From Streptoverticillium olivoreticuli subsp. olivoreticuli (GTDB taxonomy: Bacteria; Actinomycetota; Actinomycetes; Streptomycetales; Streptomycetaceae), in assembly GCF_003391135.1 (NCBI RefSeq), contig NZ_CP031455.1:8087501-8151500 (forward strand): a stretch of DNA of 64,000 bases, read 5' to 3'. The notes below the pieces were generated by a model, which saw only the letters and a program-made list of their open reading frames with translations, was not told where the DNA came from and did no database searches. Below are positions 24,606 to 33,605 of this stretch, piece after piece. Numbering within the stretch: position 1 is the stretch's first letter; each line of letters begins with the position of its first letter. A program made the position numbers and the translations under genes.

Positions 24606-24634
24606 ATTTTACTTACTGCCTATGAAAGTGTGAA
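24606..24634 (-). promoter_or_regulatory. Promoter of the YceI gene with overlapping inverted repeat
   Basis: On the minus strand, -35 TTCACA (24634-24629), 17-bp spacer, -10 TAAAAT (24611-24606). This is a good vegetative-type promoter in an AT-rich patch. An inverted repeat AGGCA-N13-TGCCT (24599-24621) covers the -10 and would suit a repressor. The regulator is unknown. Confidence 0.6.
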
Positions 24635-24699
24635 TTGCTACCTACCCTTGCCTTCGATTCCTCGCCGAGGTGTAGGGGTCCCCGTGTCATGAGCTTCTT

Positions 24700-25989
24700 T
24701 CAGCTCTCCTGCGAACCCTCCGTCAGGAGTACCGCGAGGGCGGCCGCGGGATCGTGCTCGCAGGGCCCGGCAGGCTGCCACCGGCCGCCCTCCTTGCGGT
24801 ACGGCCACCAGCGGCCGTCGCGCCCGTAACGCAGCTGCACGTCCGAGCCGACCGCCGTCCAGTGGTTGCGCGAGACCCGCAGGACCGGCGCCGTGTCGCC
24901 CTCCCACGCGGCGGCCAGTTGCGCACCGGCGCGTGCGAGAGCCTCGGCCCCGGGCGTCCATTCGTCCTCCAGGACCGACAACGCCGCGGGGCCACCGTGC
25001 CCCCACGCCCGTACGGCTTGGGCGAGCCGGGCGCGGTCACGGCCGCAGCCCGCGGTCAGCCGTGCGGCGACCCCGGCCGGCGGCCCGGAGGCCGCGAGGC
25101 GCACCGTGTCCTGCCACAGGCTCAGTTCATCCCCCATGGGCGACCGTTCATGGCCGGGAGCGAGCGCCTCGGCCAGCAGCCGCCGTGCCCGCGCGGCCGC
25201 GTCCGCCGCGAGGAACTCCAGCGCCTCGACATCCAGCCCCGGCGCCGGAGCCGTGTCACCCGACAGCGCGGGCGGCCGGCCCGCGGCTTCCACCGGGGGA
25301 GGCGGCTCGGGCAGCGGGGGTACGAGGAAGCCCGCCGCGAACACCTCGCGCGCCGGTATGCCCGAAGGAGTACCGGCGCTCGGCTCCGGCACATGCGCCT
25401 TGCTGTGCGCGGCGTTGCGGGCCTGGAGCTCGTCCAGCAGCTCCCGTTCACCGCGCCCGCGCATCAGCAGAAGGACGAACGGATCCTCGTCGAGCAGCCG
25501 CGCCATCTGATGGCACAGTGCCGTCGTGTGCGGGCAGTGGTCCCAGGCGCCGCAGCCGCACTCGGGCTCCAGATCGCCGATGCCGGGCAGCAGCTCCACG
25601 CCGACGGCCAGCGCGTCCTCCGCGAGGTGCGACGGTATGTCGTGGTCGAGCAGCGCCGCGATGTGTCCGGCGCGGTCGGCCACCAGGTCCAGCAGCCGGT
25701 CCCAATCGGCCGCCGAGAGCTCCTGGACCATCACATCGGAGCGGTACGGCGTGCCGTCGCGGTCGCGGACCAGTGCCGTGATCCGGCCCGGCCGGACCGA
25801 CACCGCGCCCACCGCGCCCGCGCGCGCGTGCCTGCGCCCGGCCTTGACCTGTTGGCCGTCCAGCGCGGTGTCCTCCAGCGCCTTGAGCCAGGCCCGGCCC
25901 CACCAGCTCCGGGCAGAGGCCTGTCCGCGATCGGGCGGCAGGGCGGCGAAGGTGCGCTCGGTGCCACCGGTGACGTCGTGTCCGGTCAT
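24700..25989 (-). CDS. SWIM zinc-finger protein
   Basis: The 429-aa protein carries a SWIM motif CxCx(n)CxH (ECGCGAWDHCPHTTALCHQ, about residues 142-160), a zinc module used to bind DNA or proteins. The start region SARSWWGRAWLKALEDTALD with the following RRHARAGAVGAVSV is typical of actinobacterial SWIM proteins paired with SNF2 helicases. The rest is Ala/Arg-rich and helical. ATG overlaps the helicase stop (ATGA), so the two are coupled and likely work as one complex. Biological role not established. Confidence 0.85.
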   Translation of the reverse strand: MTGHDVTGGTERTFAALPPDRGQASARSWWGRAWLKALEDTALDGQQVKAGRRHARAGAVGAVSVRPGRITALVRDRDGTPYRSDVMVQELSAADWDRLLDLVADRAGHIAALLDHDIPSHLAEDALAVGVELLPGIGDLEPECGCGAWDHCPHTTALCHQMARLLDEDPFVLLLMRGRGERELLDELQARNAAHSKAHVPEPSAGTPSGIPAREVFAAGFLVPPLPEPPPPVEAAGRPPALSGDTAPAPGLDVEALEFLAADAAARARRLLAEALAPGHERSPMGDELSLWQDTVRLAASGPPAGVAARLTAGCGRDRARLAQAVRAWGHGGPAALSVLEDEWTPGAEALARAGAQLAAAWEGDTAPVLRVSRNHWTAVGSDVQLRYGRDGRWWPYRKEGGRWQPAGPCEHDPAAALAVLLTEGSQES

Positions 25990-28895
25990 CGTCCGGCCCC
26001 CCTCAGTGCGACGAGTTCAGCGAGTTCGGCATCGGTCAGTTCGGTCAGGGCGGTCTCCGCGGAGCCCAGGACGGAGTCCGCGAGGGCCTGCTTGCGCGTG
26101 AGCATCTCCGCGATCCGGTCCTCGATCGTCCCCTCGGCGATCAGCCGGTGCACCTGCACGGGCTGGGTCTGGCCGATGCGGTAGGCGCGGTCGGTCGCCT
26201 GTGCCTCGACGGCCGGGTTCCACCAGCGGTCGAAGTGCACCACATGGCCCGCCCGGGTCAGGTTGAGGCCCGTACCGGCCGCCTTCAACGACAGCAGGAA
26301 GACCGGCACTTCACCGTCCTGGAAGCGCCGGACCATCTCCTCGCGCCGTGGCACCGGCGTACCGCCGTGCAGCAGCTGCGCCGGGACACCCCGGGACGCC
26401 AGGTGCCGCTCCAGCAGCCGGGCCATCTGGACGTACTGCGTGAACACCAGGACGCTCGCGCCCTCGGCGAGGATCGTCTCCAGCAGTTCGTCGAGCAGCT
26501 CGACCTTGCCCGAGCGGCCCTGGATCCTCGCGGCGCCCTCTTGGAGGCCGTCTTCTTTGAGGAACTGTGCCGGGTGGTTGCAGATCTGCTTCAGCCCGGT
26601 GAGCAGCTTGACGATCAGGCCGCGTCGCTCGAAGCCGTCCGCGGCCTCCACCTCGGCCAGGACCTCCCGCACCACGGCCTCGTAGAGAGCCGCCTGTTCC
26701 TTGGTGAGCGCGACCGTGCGGTCGGTCTCCGTCTTCGGCGGCAGCTCGGGGGCGATGCCGGGGTCCGACTTGCGCCTGCGCAGCAGGAACGGGCGGACGA
26801 GAGCGGCGAGGCGCTCGGCCGCGCCCGGATCCGCGCCGCCCTCGACCGCCTGTGCGTAACGCCGGCGGAAGCCGCCCAGGGAGCCCAGGAGGCCCGGTGT
26901 CGTCCAGTCGAGGATCGCCCACAGCTCGGACAGGTTGTTCTCCACCGGAGTGCCGGTCAGCGCGACGCGGGCCTTGCCGCCGATGGTGCGCAGCTGCTTC
27001 GCGGTGTCGGAGTAGGGGTTCTTGACGTGCTGGGCCTCGTCGGCGACGACCAGGCCCCAGTCGGTCCCGGCCAGTCGCCGGGCGTCCAGCCGCATCGTTC
27101 CGTACGTGGTGAGGACGAACTCGCCGTCCGCCAGGCCGTCCAGACTCCGCGTGGGGCCGTGGAACCGGCGTACGGGCGTGCCGGGGGCGAACTTCTCGAT
27201 CTCGCGCTGCCAGTTGCCCATGAGGGAGGTCGGGCAGACGACCAGCGTCGGTCCGGCAGCGTCCCGCAGTGTCCTGCGGTGCAGATGCAGGGCGATGAGG
27301 GTGATGGTCTTGCCGAGACCCATGTCGTCGGCGAGGCAGCCGCCGAGCCCGAGCGAGGTCATGCGGTGCAGCCAGTCGAGTCCCCGCAGCTGGTAGTCGC
27401 GCAGGGTGGCGGCGAGCGCGGCGGGCTGGGCGAGGGGGTCCTCGGTGTTCTCCGGATCGGCGATACGGTCGCGCAGCGTCGCCAGCCGGCCGATCGCCCG
27501 TACGTCGACGGTCTCGTCGTCCCCGGGGTCCTCTGCCTGCGCATGCCCCGTGAGGGCCGCTCCGAGCGCTTCCACGGGGGAGAGCTTGCGGTCCTGGCGG
27601 TCCCGGGCGCGGCGTACGGATTCCGGGTCGAGGAGCACCCATTGGTCGCGCAGGCGCACGGCCGGGCGGCTGGCTTCCGCGAGCCGGTCCAGTTCGGCCT
27701 GCGTCAACTCCTGGTCACCCACGGCGAAACGCCAGCTGAAGGTGAGCAGCGCGTCGGCCGACAGCAGGGACGGCAGGCCGGAACGGTCGTCGCCGTGGCC
27801 GTGGTTGTCGTCGTCCAGTGAGCCGACAACGGCATACGTCGTGAGCTTGCGGGCCATCCCCTTCGGCCAGTGCACCTGGACACCGGTGGCGTCCAGTGCC
27901 TCGGAGGCGGCGCCGAGCAGTTCGCCGACCTCCTCGTCGGCGAGGTCGATGGCATCGGGCGCCGGAGCCGAGAGCAGTGGAGTGAGAGCGGGCCACGCGT
28001 GAGCGGCGCGGCGCAGGGCGAGCAGCGCGTTCATGCGCGCTCCCCGGCCGAGCGCGGTCATGAGAGGGGAGGCGCCGGACCACACATCGGCGGCGTCCGC
28101 GACGAGCGCGGGGTCGGCGAGGCTGTGCAGCTGGAGCACGGCCCGGAAGCGCGGAGCGGTGCCGCCGCCGTCCGCCGCGTCGGAGAGCCCCAGCGCCTCG
28201 ACGCGGAGGGACAGCCGGACCCCGGCGTCGTACCCGGCGGCCACGCTGTCGGCCCACGCGCGCTGCTCGGGCAGCCGCCGGGGTTCGCCGGCCGCGAAGG
28301 CGGGGCCACCCGCGGCGAGCGCGGCGGCGGGGGTGCGCGGCAGGCCGTCGGCGACAGCGTCCAGGAAGGCGCGTACGAGCCGTTCCGGGTCGGGCAGCAG
28401 CAGAGGGCCGCTGCCGTCGTCAGGGAGCGGTACGGCGTGCGCGGCGGGCGGCATGGCGGCTGCCAGCTCCCGGATCCGTCCCATGTCCTCGGGGGCCAGC
28501 GGTCCGACGCGCCAGGCGTCGTGATCGGTCGCGGTCAATCCGGGCAGCAGGCGGCCGCGAGCGGCCAGCTGCAGGGCGAGCACCGCGGCGCTGCCCCAGA
28601 AGGTGGCCGCTTCGTCGGCGCGTGCCGCGCGGGCACGGGTGAGGACGGGCACGGCTTCGCGCACGGGCATCACCACGGCCCGCACCGTCGTGGTGGTGAT
28701 GTCGGTGCCGTCGGCGACGGCGATGGTCAGTTCCTCGATGCCGCCCGGCCCTGCGGGCAGGTCGTCGTCCGCCCGCCAGAACGCCACGCGGCCGGTGCGC
28801 GCAGGGTCACCGGGGAGGAAGACCGCCGAGCACTGTGCGAGCAAGGAGATCTCGGAGGGTGTTGCGGCAGGGGGTGGTGTCACGACGCTGGGCAT
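25986..28895 (-). CDS. SNF2-family DNA-dependent ATPase / helicase
   Basis: The 969-aa protein has an N-terminal SNF2-associated region (about 1-470) and a C-terminal motor. Motif I is DDMGLGKTITLIALHL, motif II VVADEAQHVKNP, motif III ALTGTPVENNLSEL, the second RecA lobe has VLVFTQYVQMARLLERHL, and motif VI is EAQATDRAYRIGQTQPVQVH. It remodels or translocates on double-stranded DNA. Coupled to the SWIM gene. I kept the first ATG (28895). GTG 28883 has a better-spaced ribosome site (GAGGA) and cannot be excluded. Confidence 0.92.
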   Translation of the reverse strand: MPSVVTPPPAATPSEISLLAQCSAVFLPGDPARTGRVAFWRADDDLPAGPGGIEELTIAVADGTDITTTTVRAVVMPVREAVPVLTRARAARADEAATFWGSAAVLALQLAARGRLLPGLTATDHDAWRVGPLAPEDMGRIRELAAAMPPAAHAVPLPDDGSGPLLLPDPERLVRAFLDAVADGLPRTPAAALAAGGPAFAAGEPRRLPEQRAWADSVAAGYDAGVRLSLRVEALGLSDAADGGGTAPRFRAVLQLHSLADPALVADAADVWSGASPLMTALGRGARMNALLALRRAAHAWPALTPLLSAPAPDAIDLADEEVGELLGAASEALDATGVQVHWPKGMARKLTTYAVVGSLDDDNHGHGDDRSGLPSLLSADALLTFSWRFAVGDQELTQAELDRLAEASRPAVRLRDQWVLLDPESVRRARDRQDRKLSPVEALGAALTGHAQAEDPGDDETVDVRAIGRLATLRDRIADPENTEDPLAQPAALAATLRDYQLRGLDWLHRMTSLGLGGCLADDMGLGKTITLIALHLHRRTLRDAAGPTLVVCPTSLMGNWQREIEKFAPGTPVRRFHGPTRSLDGLADGEFVLTTYGTMRLDARRLAGTDWGLVVADEAQHVKNPYSDTAKQLRTIGGKARVALTGTPVENNLSELWAILDWTTPGLLGSLGGFRRRYAQAVEGGADPGAAERLAALVRPFLLRRRKSDPGIAPELPPKTETDRTVALTKEQAALYEAVVREVLAEVEAADGFERRGLIVKLLTGLKQICNHPAQFLKEDGLQEGAARIQGRSGKVELLDELLETILAEGASVLVFTQYVQMARLLERHLASRGVPAQLLHGGTPVPRREEMVRRFQDGEVPVFLLSLKAAGTGLNLTRAGHVVHFDRWWNPAVEAQATDRAYRIGQTQPVQVHRLIAEGTIEDRIAEMLTRKQALADSVLGSAETALTELTDAELAELVALRGAGR

Positions 28896-28966
28896 TCCTC
28901 AAATTTGACTAGCTGAGCTCCGGGCGGCCGAGGGTACAGGGAAATGGCATCGGAAGCTCTTATTCC

Positions 28967-28988
28967 GAATGTGCTGTGCGACACATTC
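28967..28988. promoter_or_regulatory. Perfect inverted repeat in the SNF2/desaturase divergent region
   Basis: GAATGTG-CTGTGCGA-CACATTC has 7-bp arms and an 8-bp spacer and is centred between two divergent genes. The size suits a dimeric repressor. No family consensus recognised. Confidence 0.4.
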
Positions 28989-29130
28989 CTGTCCGGGGTG
29001 TGCCCAGCCCCCCATGGCCGCAGGGGGATTGCCCCCTGCGGATCCGGGTGGTGCCTTCATGGTCGCCGAACCCCCCGGATCCGTACGTTCTGTGGGGTCA
29101 GCCCGCCGGTCCGAACTCTCCGGAGACCTC

Positions 29131-30162
29131 ATGCGCCAGGCCACCACCCCGCTCGCGGAACGCACCGCGGGCAGCGACTTCGCGCCGCTTCTGCGCTTGA
29201 TCCGGGAAGAGGGGCTCCTCGACCGGCGCCGGGGCAGGTACGCGTTCACCATCGCCGTCGACCTGCTCGCGCTCGCCGCCACGGCCTCCGGGACCGTGCT
29301 CGCCGGGAACTCCTGGTGGGCCGTGCTGCTGGCCGTGCCCGCCGCCGTGTTCTCCGCCCGGATCGCCTTCGTCGGCCACGACAGCGGGCACGCGCAGATA
29401 GCCGCCACCCGGCGCGCCAACCGCGTGCTCGGCCTCCTCCACGCGAACCTGCTGCTGGGCATGAGCTACGGCTGGTGGAACGACAAGCACAACCGGCACC
29501 ACGCCAATCCCAACCACATCGACAAGGATCCGGACGTCGGCGTCGGCGCGCTCGTGTGGACCCAGCGGCAAGCGGCGAAGCGGCAGGGGTTCGCCCGCTG
29601 GATCACCCGCCACCAGGCCCGGCTCTTCTTCCCCATGCTGCTGCTCGAAGGCATCGCCCTGAAGGTTTCGAGCGTGCGCGACCTCAAAAGGCAGGAAGCA
29701 CGCGAGCGTTGGGTCGAAGCGGCCCTCCTCGCCCTCCATGCGGTGGGCTACGTGACGCTCCTGCTGTCCGCACTGTCCCCCGGCAAGGCGCTCGCCTTCG
29801 CGCTGGTCCACCATGCGCTGTTCGGGCTCCATCTCGGCATGGTCTTCGCGCCGAACCACAAGGGGATGGACATGCCGGACCCGGACGGCGAACGCTGGGG
29901 CCATCTGCGCCGCCAGGTCGTCACCTCGCGGAACGTGCGGGGCGGGGTGCTGACCGACTGGTTCATGGGCGGACTGAACTATCAGATCGAGCACCACCTC
30001 TTCCCGAACATGCCCCGGACCCACCTCCGGCTCGCCCGGCCCCTGGTGCGCGCGCACTGCCGTGCGACCGGGCTCCCGTACACCGAGACCGGACTCGTCG
30101 ACTCCTATCGGCAGGCGCTGGGCCACATGCACGAGGTCGGCGCCCCGCTCCGGGCCGAGTGA
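29131..30162 (+). CDS. Membrane fatty acid / acyl-CoA desaturase
   Basis: Introduces a double bond into fatty acyl chains using a di-iron centre. The 343-aa protein has the three histidine boxes: HDSGH (residue ~88), HNRHHANP (~120) and NYQIEHHLFP (~285), with hydrophobic pairs between them (VDLLALAATASGTVLAGNSW; ALHAVGYVTLLLSALSPGKA). ATG 29131 is chosen because it gives the standard N-terminus (MRQATTPLAERTAGSDFAPL). Longer frames upstream are Pro/Gly-rich and unlike the family. Followed at 66 bp by a 59-aa membrane protein gene with its own ribosome site. Confidence 0.92.
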   Translation: MRQATTPLAERTAGSDFAPLLRLIREEGLLDRRRGRYAFTIAVDLLALAATASGTVLAGNSWWAVLLAVPAAVFSARIAFVGHDSGHAQIAATRRANRVLGLLHANLLLGMSYGWWNDKHNRHHANPNHIDKDPDVGVGALVWTQRQAAKRQGFARWITRHQARLFFPMLLLEGIALKVSSVRDLKRQEARERWVEAALLALHAVGYVTLLLSALSPGKALAFALVHHALFGLHLGMVFAPNHKGMDMPDPDGERWGHLRRQVVTSRNVRGGVLTDWFMGGLNYQIEHHLFPNMPRTHLRLARPLVRAHCRATGLPYTETGLVDSYRQALGHMHEVGAPLRAE

Positions 30163-30228
30163 GGAACCGTACGGAGCCCCCGGGCGTTCTCCAGGACAAG
30201 CGGCAGCTGTCGCGAAGGAGGCACGGAC

Positions 30229-30408
30229 ATGAGCAACAGGGCCAAGATCGCCGTCGCCGGTGTGGTGGCAGGGGCGATCCTGCTGTGGCTGCAGCCCTGG
30301 GTGGGGCTGCTGGTGCTGGTAGGTGTGCCGGCCGCTGCCTATCTGCTGCTGGACCCCGCGCAGCGCAAGCGTCTGCGTCGGGTCTCCCGCAAGCAACTGG
30401 GACGTTAG
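30229..30408 (+). CDS. Small membrane protein (59 aa)
   Basis: ATG 30229 lies 9 nt after GAAGGAGG. Two adjacent hydrophobic stretches (IAVAGVVAGAILLWLQPWVG; LLVLVGVPAAAYLLLD) form a helical hairpin, followed by a strongly basic tail (RKRLRRVSRKQ). Probably in the membrane with the basic end in the cytoplasm. Possibly co-transcribed with the desaturase. Function unknown. Confidence 0.75.
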   Translation: MSNRAKIAVAGVVAGAILLWLQPWVGLLVLVGVPAAAYLLLDPAQRKRLRRVSRKQLGR

Positions 30409-30418
30409 GGGGCTGCCG

Positions 30419-31435
30419 TTAGCCGGTGAACGCCGGGGCGAGAGCGGCCGTCATGGAGAGCCCGGGGCTCCCGGAGCCGTCCGCCGGGACGGTCCACAGA
30501 TCGGAGCCGTAATCGCCGGGCAACGAGTAGACAAGGGTGTGCCCGTCCCGCCAGATCGCCTGGTCGTCGATGTTCCGGTGCTCGGCCGTGGCACTCTCGC
30601 GCAGGGTGCGCAGATCCAGGACGTACAGCCGCCAGGGCGCGTCGGAGGACGCGCCCTCGACACGCTTCTTATAGGCGATACGAGTCCCGTCGGGTGAGAG
30701 GGACGGGCACTCGACGTTGGTGTGCAGGGCGCGCAGCGTCCGGTCGGTGCGGTCGCCGCGTACGAGATAGGTCCGCCCGCCGGTGGCGACGGTCGCGTAG
30801 AACCGGGAGTCGTCGGCGAAGGTGACGCCCCAGACGTTGAGATCCGATGCCTTGTGGAGGTGGCCGTCCAGGAAGAACCGGTACTCCTCGAGATCGCGGT
30901 CCAGACTCCAGGTGCGGGTGTCGAGCACCGAGGTGCGGGTCGAGAAGGACGTACCCGCGTAGGAATCGCCGCTGACGAAGACCGTCCAGGCGACGCTCCG
31001 GCCACTGGGCGAGACCCGGGCCCGGGTGGGTACGCCCGCCAGGTCGTAGCGGCGCAGCTCGCGCAGGTGCGCGTCGAGCACCACGGCGCGGTAGCTGTCG
31101 CGGAGCCTGCCGTGCACCGCCTGGAGGCAGATGCCGGTGCCCGCGGCCGCGTGGAAGCGCAGGCAGCGGACTCCGGAGGAGGTGCGCGGGCCGGCCGGGT
31201 CGTCGGCGGGAACCGTGGCGATCTCATCGCGGTGAGGGCCCCAGGCCATGTTGCGGAAGACACTGAGCCGCGGAGCGTCCAGGACGACCTCGCCGGGGTG
31301 TACGCGGGGGCCACCCGGTTGCGCGCGGTCCTTCTCGGCCGAGCGCCCCGCGGCGTGCAAGGTCGCGCCGACGGCGACGCCGCCCAGGATCAGGACGGCG
31401 GCGAGCAGGGCCAGGATGCGGTTCTTGCGGTTCAA
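30419..31435 (-). CDS. Membrane-anchored TolB-like beta-propeller protein
   Basis: Product of 338 aa. A TTG start overlapping the MFS stop (TTGA) gives LNRKNRILALLAAVLILGGV, a clean N-terminal anchor. An ATG-initiated longer frame would run through the MFS gene and is rejected. The exported part shows repeated propeller blades with WD40/PD40-type endings: MAWGPHRDEIATVP, ARVSPSGRSVAWTV, VTFADDSRFYATV, PSLSPDGTRIAYKK, DLWTVPADGSG. Likely a binding or scaffold protein outside the membrane. Third gene of a tight operon with an MFS transporter and a phosphoesterase. Confidence 0.75.
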   Translation of the reverse strand: MNRKNRILALLAAVLILGGVAVGATLHAAGRSAEKDRAQPGGPRVHPGEVVLDAPRLSVFRNMAWGPHRDEIATVPADDPAGPRTSSGVRCLRFHAAAGTGICLQAVHGRLRDSYRAVVLDAHLRELRRYDLAGVPTRARVSPSGRSVAWTVFVSGDSYAGTSFSTRTSVLDTRTWSLDRDLEEYRFFLDGHLHKASDLNVWGVTFADDSRFYATVATGGRTYLVRGDRTDRTLRALHTNVECPSLSPDGTRIAYKKRVEGASSDAPWRLYVLDLRTLRESATAEHRNIDDQAIWRDGHTLVYSLPGDYGSDLWTVPADGSGSPGLSMTAALAPAFTG

Positions 31436-32709
31436 CGGACAGGCTCCGGTGGGGCGTCGGGTGAAGGGCGCAGCAACAGGGCGCTGACGGCGACGGAGAC
31501 GGCGAGGCCGGTCGCCGCCGAACCCAGCGCCACGCGGTCGCCCCAGGTGGTCCAGGCCACCCCGAAGGCGATCGAGCACACGAAGCGGGCGGCTGCCTGA
31601 CCTGTCTGGACCACCGCCAGCCCGGTGCCGCGGATCGTCTCGGGCACGGCATCGGCGGTCACGGCGGCCAGCACCCCGTCGGTCGCCGCGTAGAAGCTGC
31701 CGTGCAGCGCGAGCACGATGAAGGCGAGCGTCGGGGAGTCGCCGAGCGGGGAGACGAGCAGGCCGTACGCCGCGAGCAGTGCCAGATGGCCGCAGAGGAA
31801 CAGCCGACGGCGGCCCACCCGGTCGGCGAACGTCCCGAAAGGCACGGCCAACAGGAGGAACGCCGCCGCCGTCCCCAGCGGCAGCAGCGGGAACCAGGTC
31901 TCGGAGAGATCCAAGCGCCGTTGCAAGATGAGGTAGAGGAACGAGTCGCTGACCGTCGTCAGGCCCAGCAGTGCCGCGCAGCCGGTGAGGCGGCGCACCG
32001 CCGGCCGGCGCAGAACGGCCCGCAGGGGTGCGCGGCCGGCGGCCGGCTCCGTAAACGGGCGGGCGTCCTCGCGCCCTGGGACGAACAGCAGGAGCACGAG
32101 GACGCCCAGCGCCGCGGTGCAGCCGCTGACGGTGAAGACGGCGTCGTAGCCGTCGGCCGCGGCCCGCAGGATGACGAAGGCGACGAGCGGACCGAGCAGG
32201 GCACCGGCCGTGTCCATCGCACGGTGCACGCCGAACGCCCGTCCTCGGGTGCCGGGTTCACAGGCAAGCGAGATCATGGCGTCGCGCGGCGCCGTGCGCA
32301 GCCCCTTGCCCGTACGGTCGGCCGCGAGCACCGCGCCGATCAACGGCACGCTGTGCGCCATCAGCAGGAGGGGTTTGCAGAGCGCGGACAGTCCGTAGCC
32401 GACCGCGGCGACCGTCTTGTGGCTCCCGCCGCGGTCGGAGACCCTGCCGCCGACGAGCCGTACGAGCGCGCTGACGCCGTTGTAGACGCCGTCCAGGAGG
32501 CCGAAGCCGAGCGGTGACAGGCCGAGTCCGGCGACGAGGTAGAGCGGCAGGACGGCGGTGACCATCTCCGAGGAGACGTCGGTGATCAGGCTGACGGAGC
32601 CCAGGGCGAACACGGCTCCGGGGACGAGCGCGGCCCGCCGGCCGGGGAGGGGGTGCCGGCCGGCGGTGTCGGAGGGGTCCGGGGTGGTGCGGCTGTCCGC
32701 GAGATACAC
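31432..32709 (-). CDS. MFS transporter (425 aa)
   Basis: Twelve-helix secondary transporter. The intracellular-loop motif A appears as GGRVSDRGGSHK and again as FGTFADRVGRRR. GTG 32709 lies 2 bp after the stop of the phosphoesterase gene, so translation is coupled. The central loop (GREDARPFTEPAAGRAPLRA) separates the two six-helix halves. Drug-efflux-like by overall pattern, substrate unknown. Confidence 0.88.
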   Translation of the reverse strand: MYLADSRTTPDPSDTAGRHPLPGRRAALVPGAVFALGSVSLITDVSSEMVTAVLPLYLVAGLGLSPLGFGLLDGVYNGVSALVRLVGGRVSDRGGSHKTVAAVGYGLSALCKPLLLMAHSVPLIGAVLAADRTGKGLRTAPRDAMISLACEPGTRGRAFGVHRAMDTAGALLGPLVAFVILRAAADGYDAVFTVSGCTAALGVLVLLLFVPGREDARPFTEPAAGRAPLRAVLRRPAVRRLTGCAALLGLTTVSDSFLYLILQRRLDLSETWFPLLPLGTAAAFLLLAVPFGTFADRVGRRRLFLCGHLALLAAYGLLVSPLGDSPTLAFIVLALHGSFYAATDGVLAAVTADAVPETIRGTGLAVVQTGQAAARFVCSIAFGVAWTTWGDRVALGSAATGLAVSVAVSALLLRPSPDAPPEPVR

Positions 32710-32711
32710 GG

Positions 32712-33605
32712 TCAGTTGTTCCAGATGCCGGCGATGTCCTTGGCGTCCGCTGCGTTCCCGGCGTGCGAGGTGCCGTACATGTCCTCCAACGTGCGCAGGA
32801 CGTCGTAGTGGTTGTAGGTGGCGTCGGAGGCCGAACCGGCCTGGACGGACTGTCCGTAGAGGACCGTCGGGATGCGGTTGCCGCTCAGCCGGTTGTCCTC
32901 GTCGAAGGTGATCAGCAGCAGGCTGTTGTGGGTCTTGGCCCAGTCGGCATAGCTCTTGAGATTGTTCTTCAGCCAGGTGTCACCCGTGCCCACGGAACAG
33001 TCGTGCATGTCACTGCACAGATTCGGGACGACGAAGGAGACCGTCGGCAGCTTCCCGAAGTCGGCGGGGAAGGCCGACATGGTGTGCGCCGTGCTCGTGG
33101 GCACGTTGTCGAAGCCGAACCAGGGGTTGTGCTTCTGGGCGTACTTGCCGCTCCTGCACGTGGTCGAACCCTCCGCCGGCAGGGACTCGTTGTAGCTGGC
33201 CCAGGTATTGCCGGTGGACAGGAGCTCGGAGGCGAGGTTCGGCTGGTCGCTGAAGCCCGGAGTGACGCAGCTGTCGTCGGTGATGCCCTGGGTGTCCCCC
33301 GAGAACAGCGCGTAGTAGTTCGGCTGGCTCGGGTGGGTCTCGGCGTACGACGCGGTCAGGTTGGCGCCGCCGGAGACCAGGGAGTTGATGTACGGGGCAC
33401 TCGAACTGCCGATGACCTGGTCGTAGGCGTGGTTCTCGAAGACGACGACCACGACGTGGTCCGGTGTGGGCACGGCCGCCGCGGCGGAGGAGTCCGAGGC
33501 CCACAGCCCGAGGGACGCGGCGGCGAGCCCGCAGGCTGTGGTGAGGGCGGCGAGACGGCGGCGGGGGAGGCGGTGGGCGAGGGATGGGCTGGCTGCGGCG
33601 GGCAC
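32712..33605 (-). CDS. Secreted phosphoesterase (acid phosphatase / phospholipase C-like)
   Basis: The 297-aa exported protein starts at GTG 33605 (after CGGAGGA) with a signal peptide ending SSAAAA. The core has VVVVVFENHAYDQVIGSSSA (metal site and nucleophile region of the phosphoesterase family, FENHxYxxI), HPSQPNYYALFSGD, NLCSDMHDCSVGTGD and LLLITFDEDNRL (late metal Asp residues). The family hydrolyses phosphate esters outside the cell. The longer frame to 33962 lacks protein-like sequence and is not used. First gene of the operon. I looked for a PHO box upstream and saw none. Confidence 0.85.
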   Translation of the reverse strand: MPAAASPSLAHRLPRRRLAALTTACGLAAASLGLWASDSSAAAAVPTPDHVVVVVFENHAYDQVIGSSSAPYINSLVSGGANLTASYAETHPSQPNYYALFSGDTQGITDDSCVTPGFSDQPNLASELLSTGNTWASYNESLPAEGSTTCRSGKYAQKHNPWFGFDNVPTSTAHTMSAFPADFGKLPTVSFVVPNLCSDMHDCSVGTGDTWLKNNLKSYADWAKTHNSLLLITFDEDNRLSGNRIPTVLYGQSVQAGSASDATYNHYDVLRTLEDMYGTSHAGNAADAKDIAGIWNN

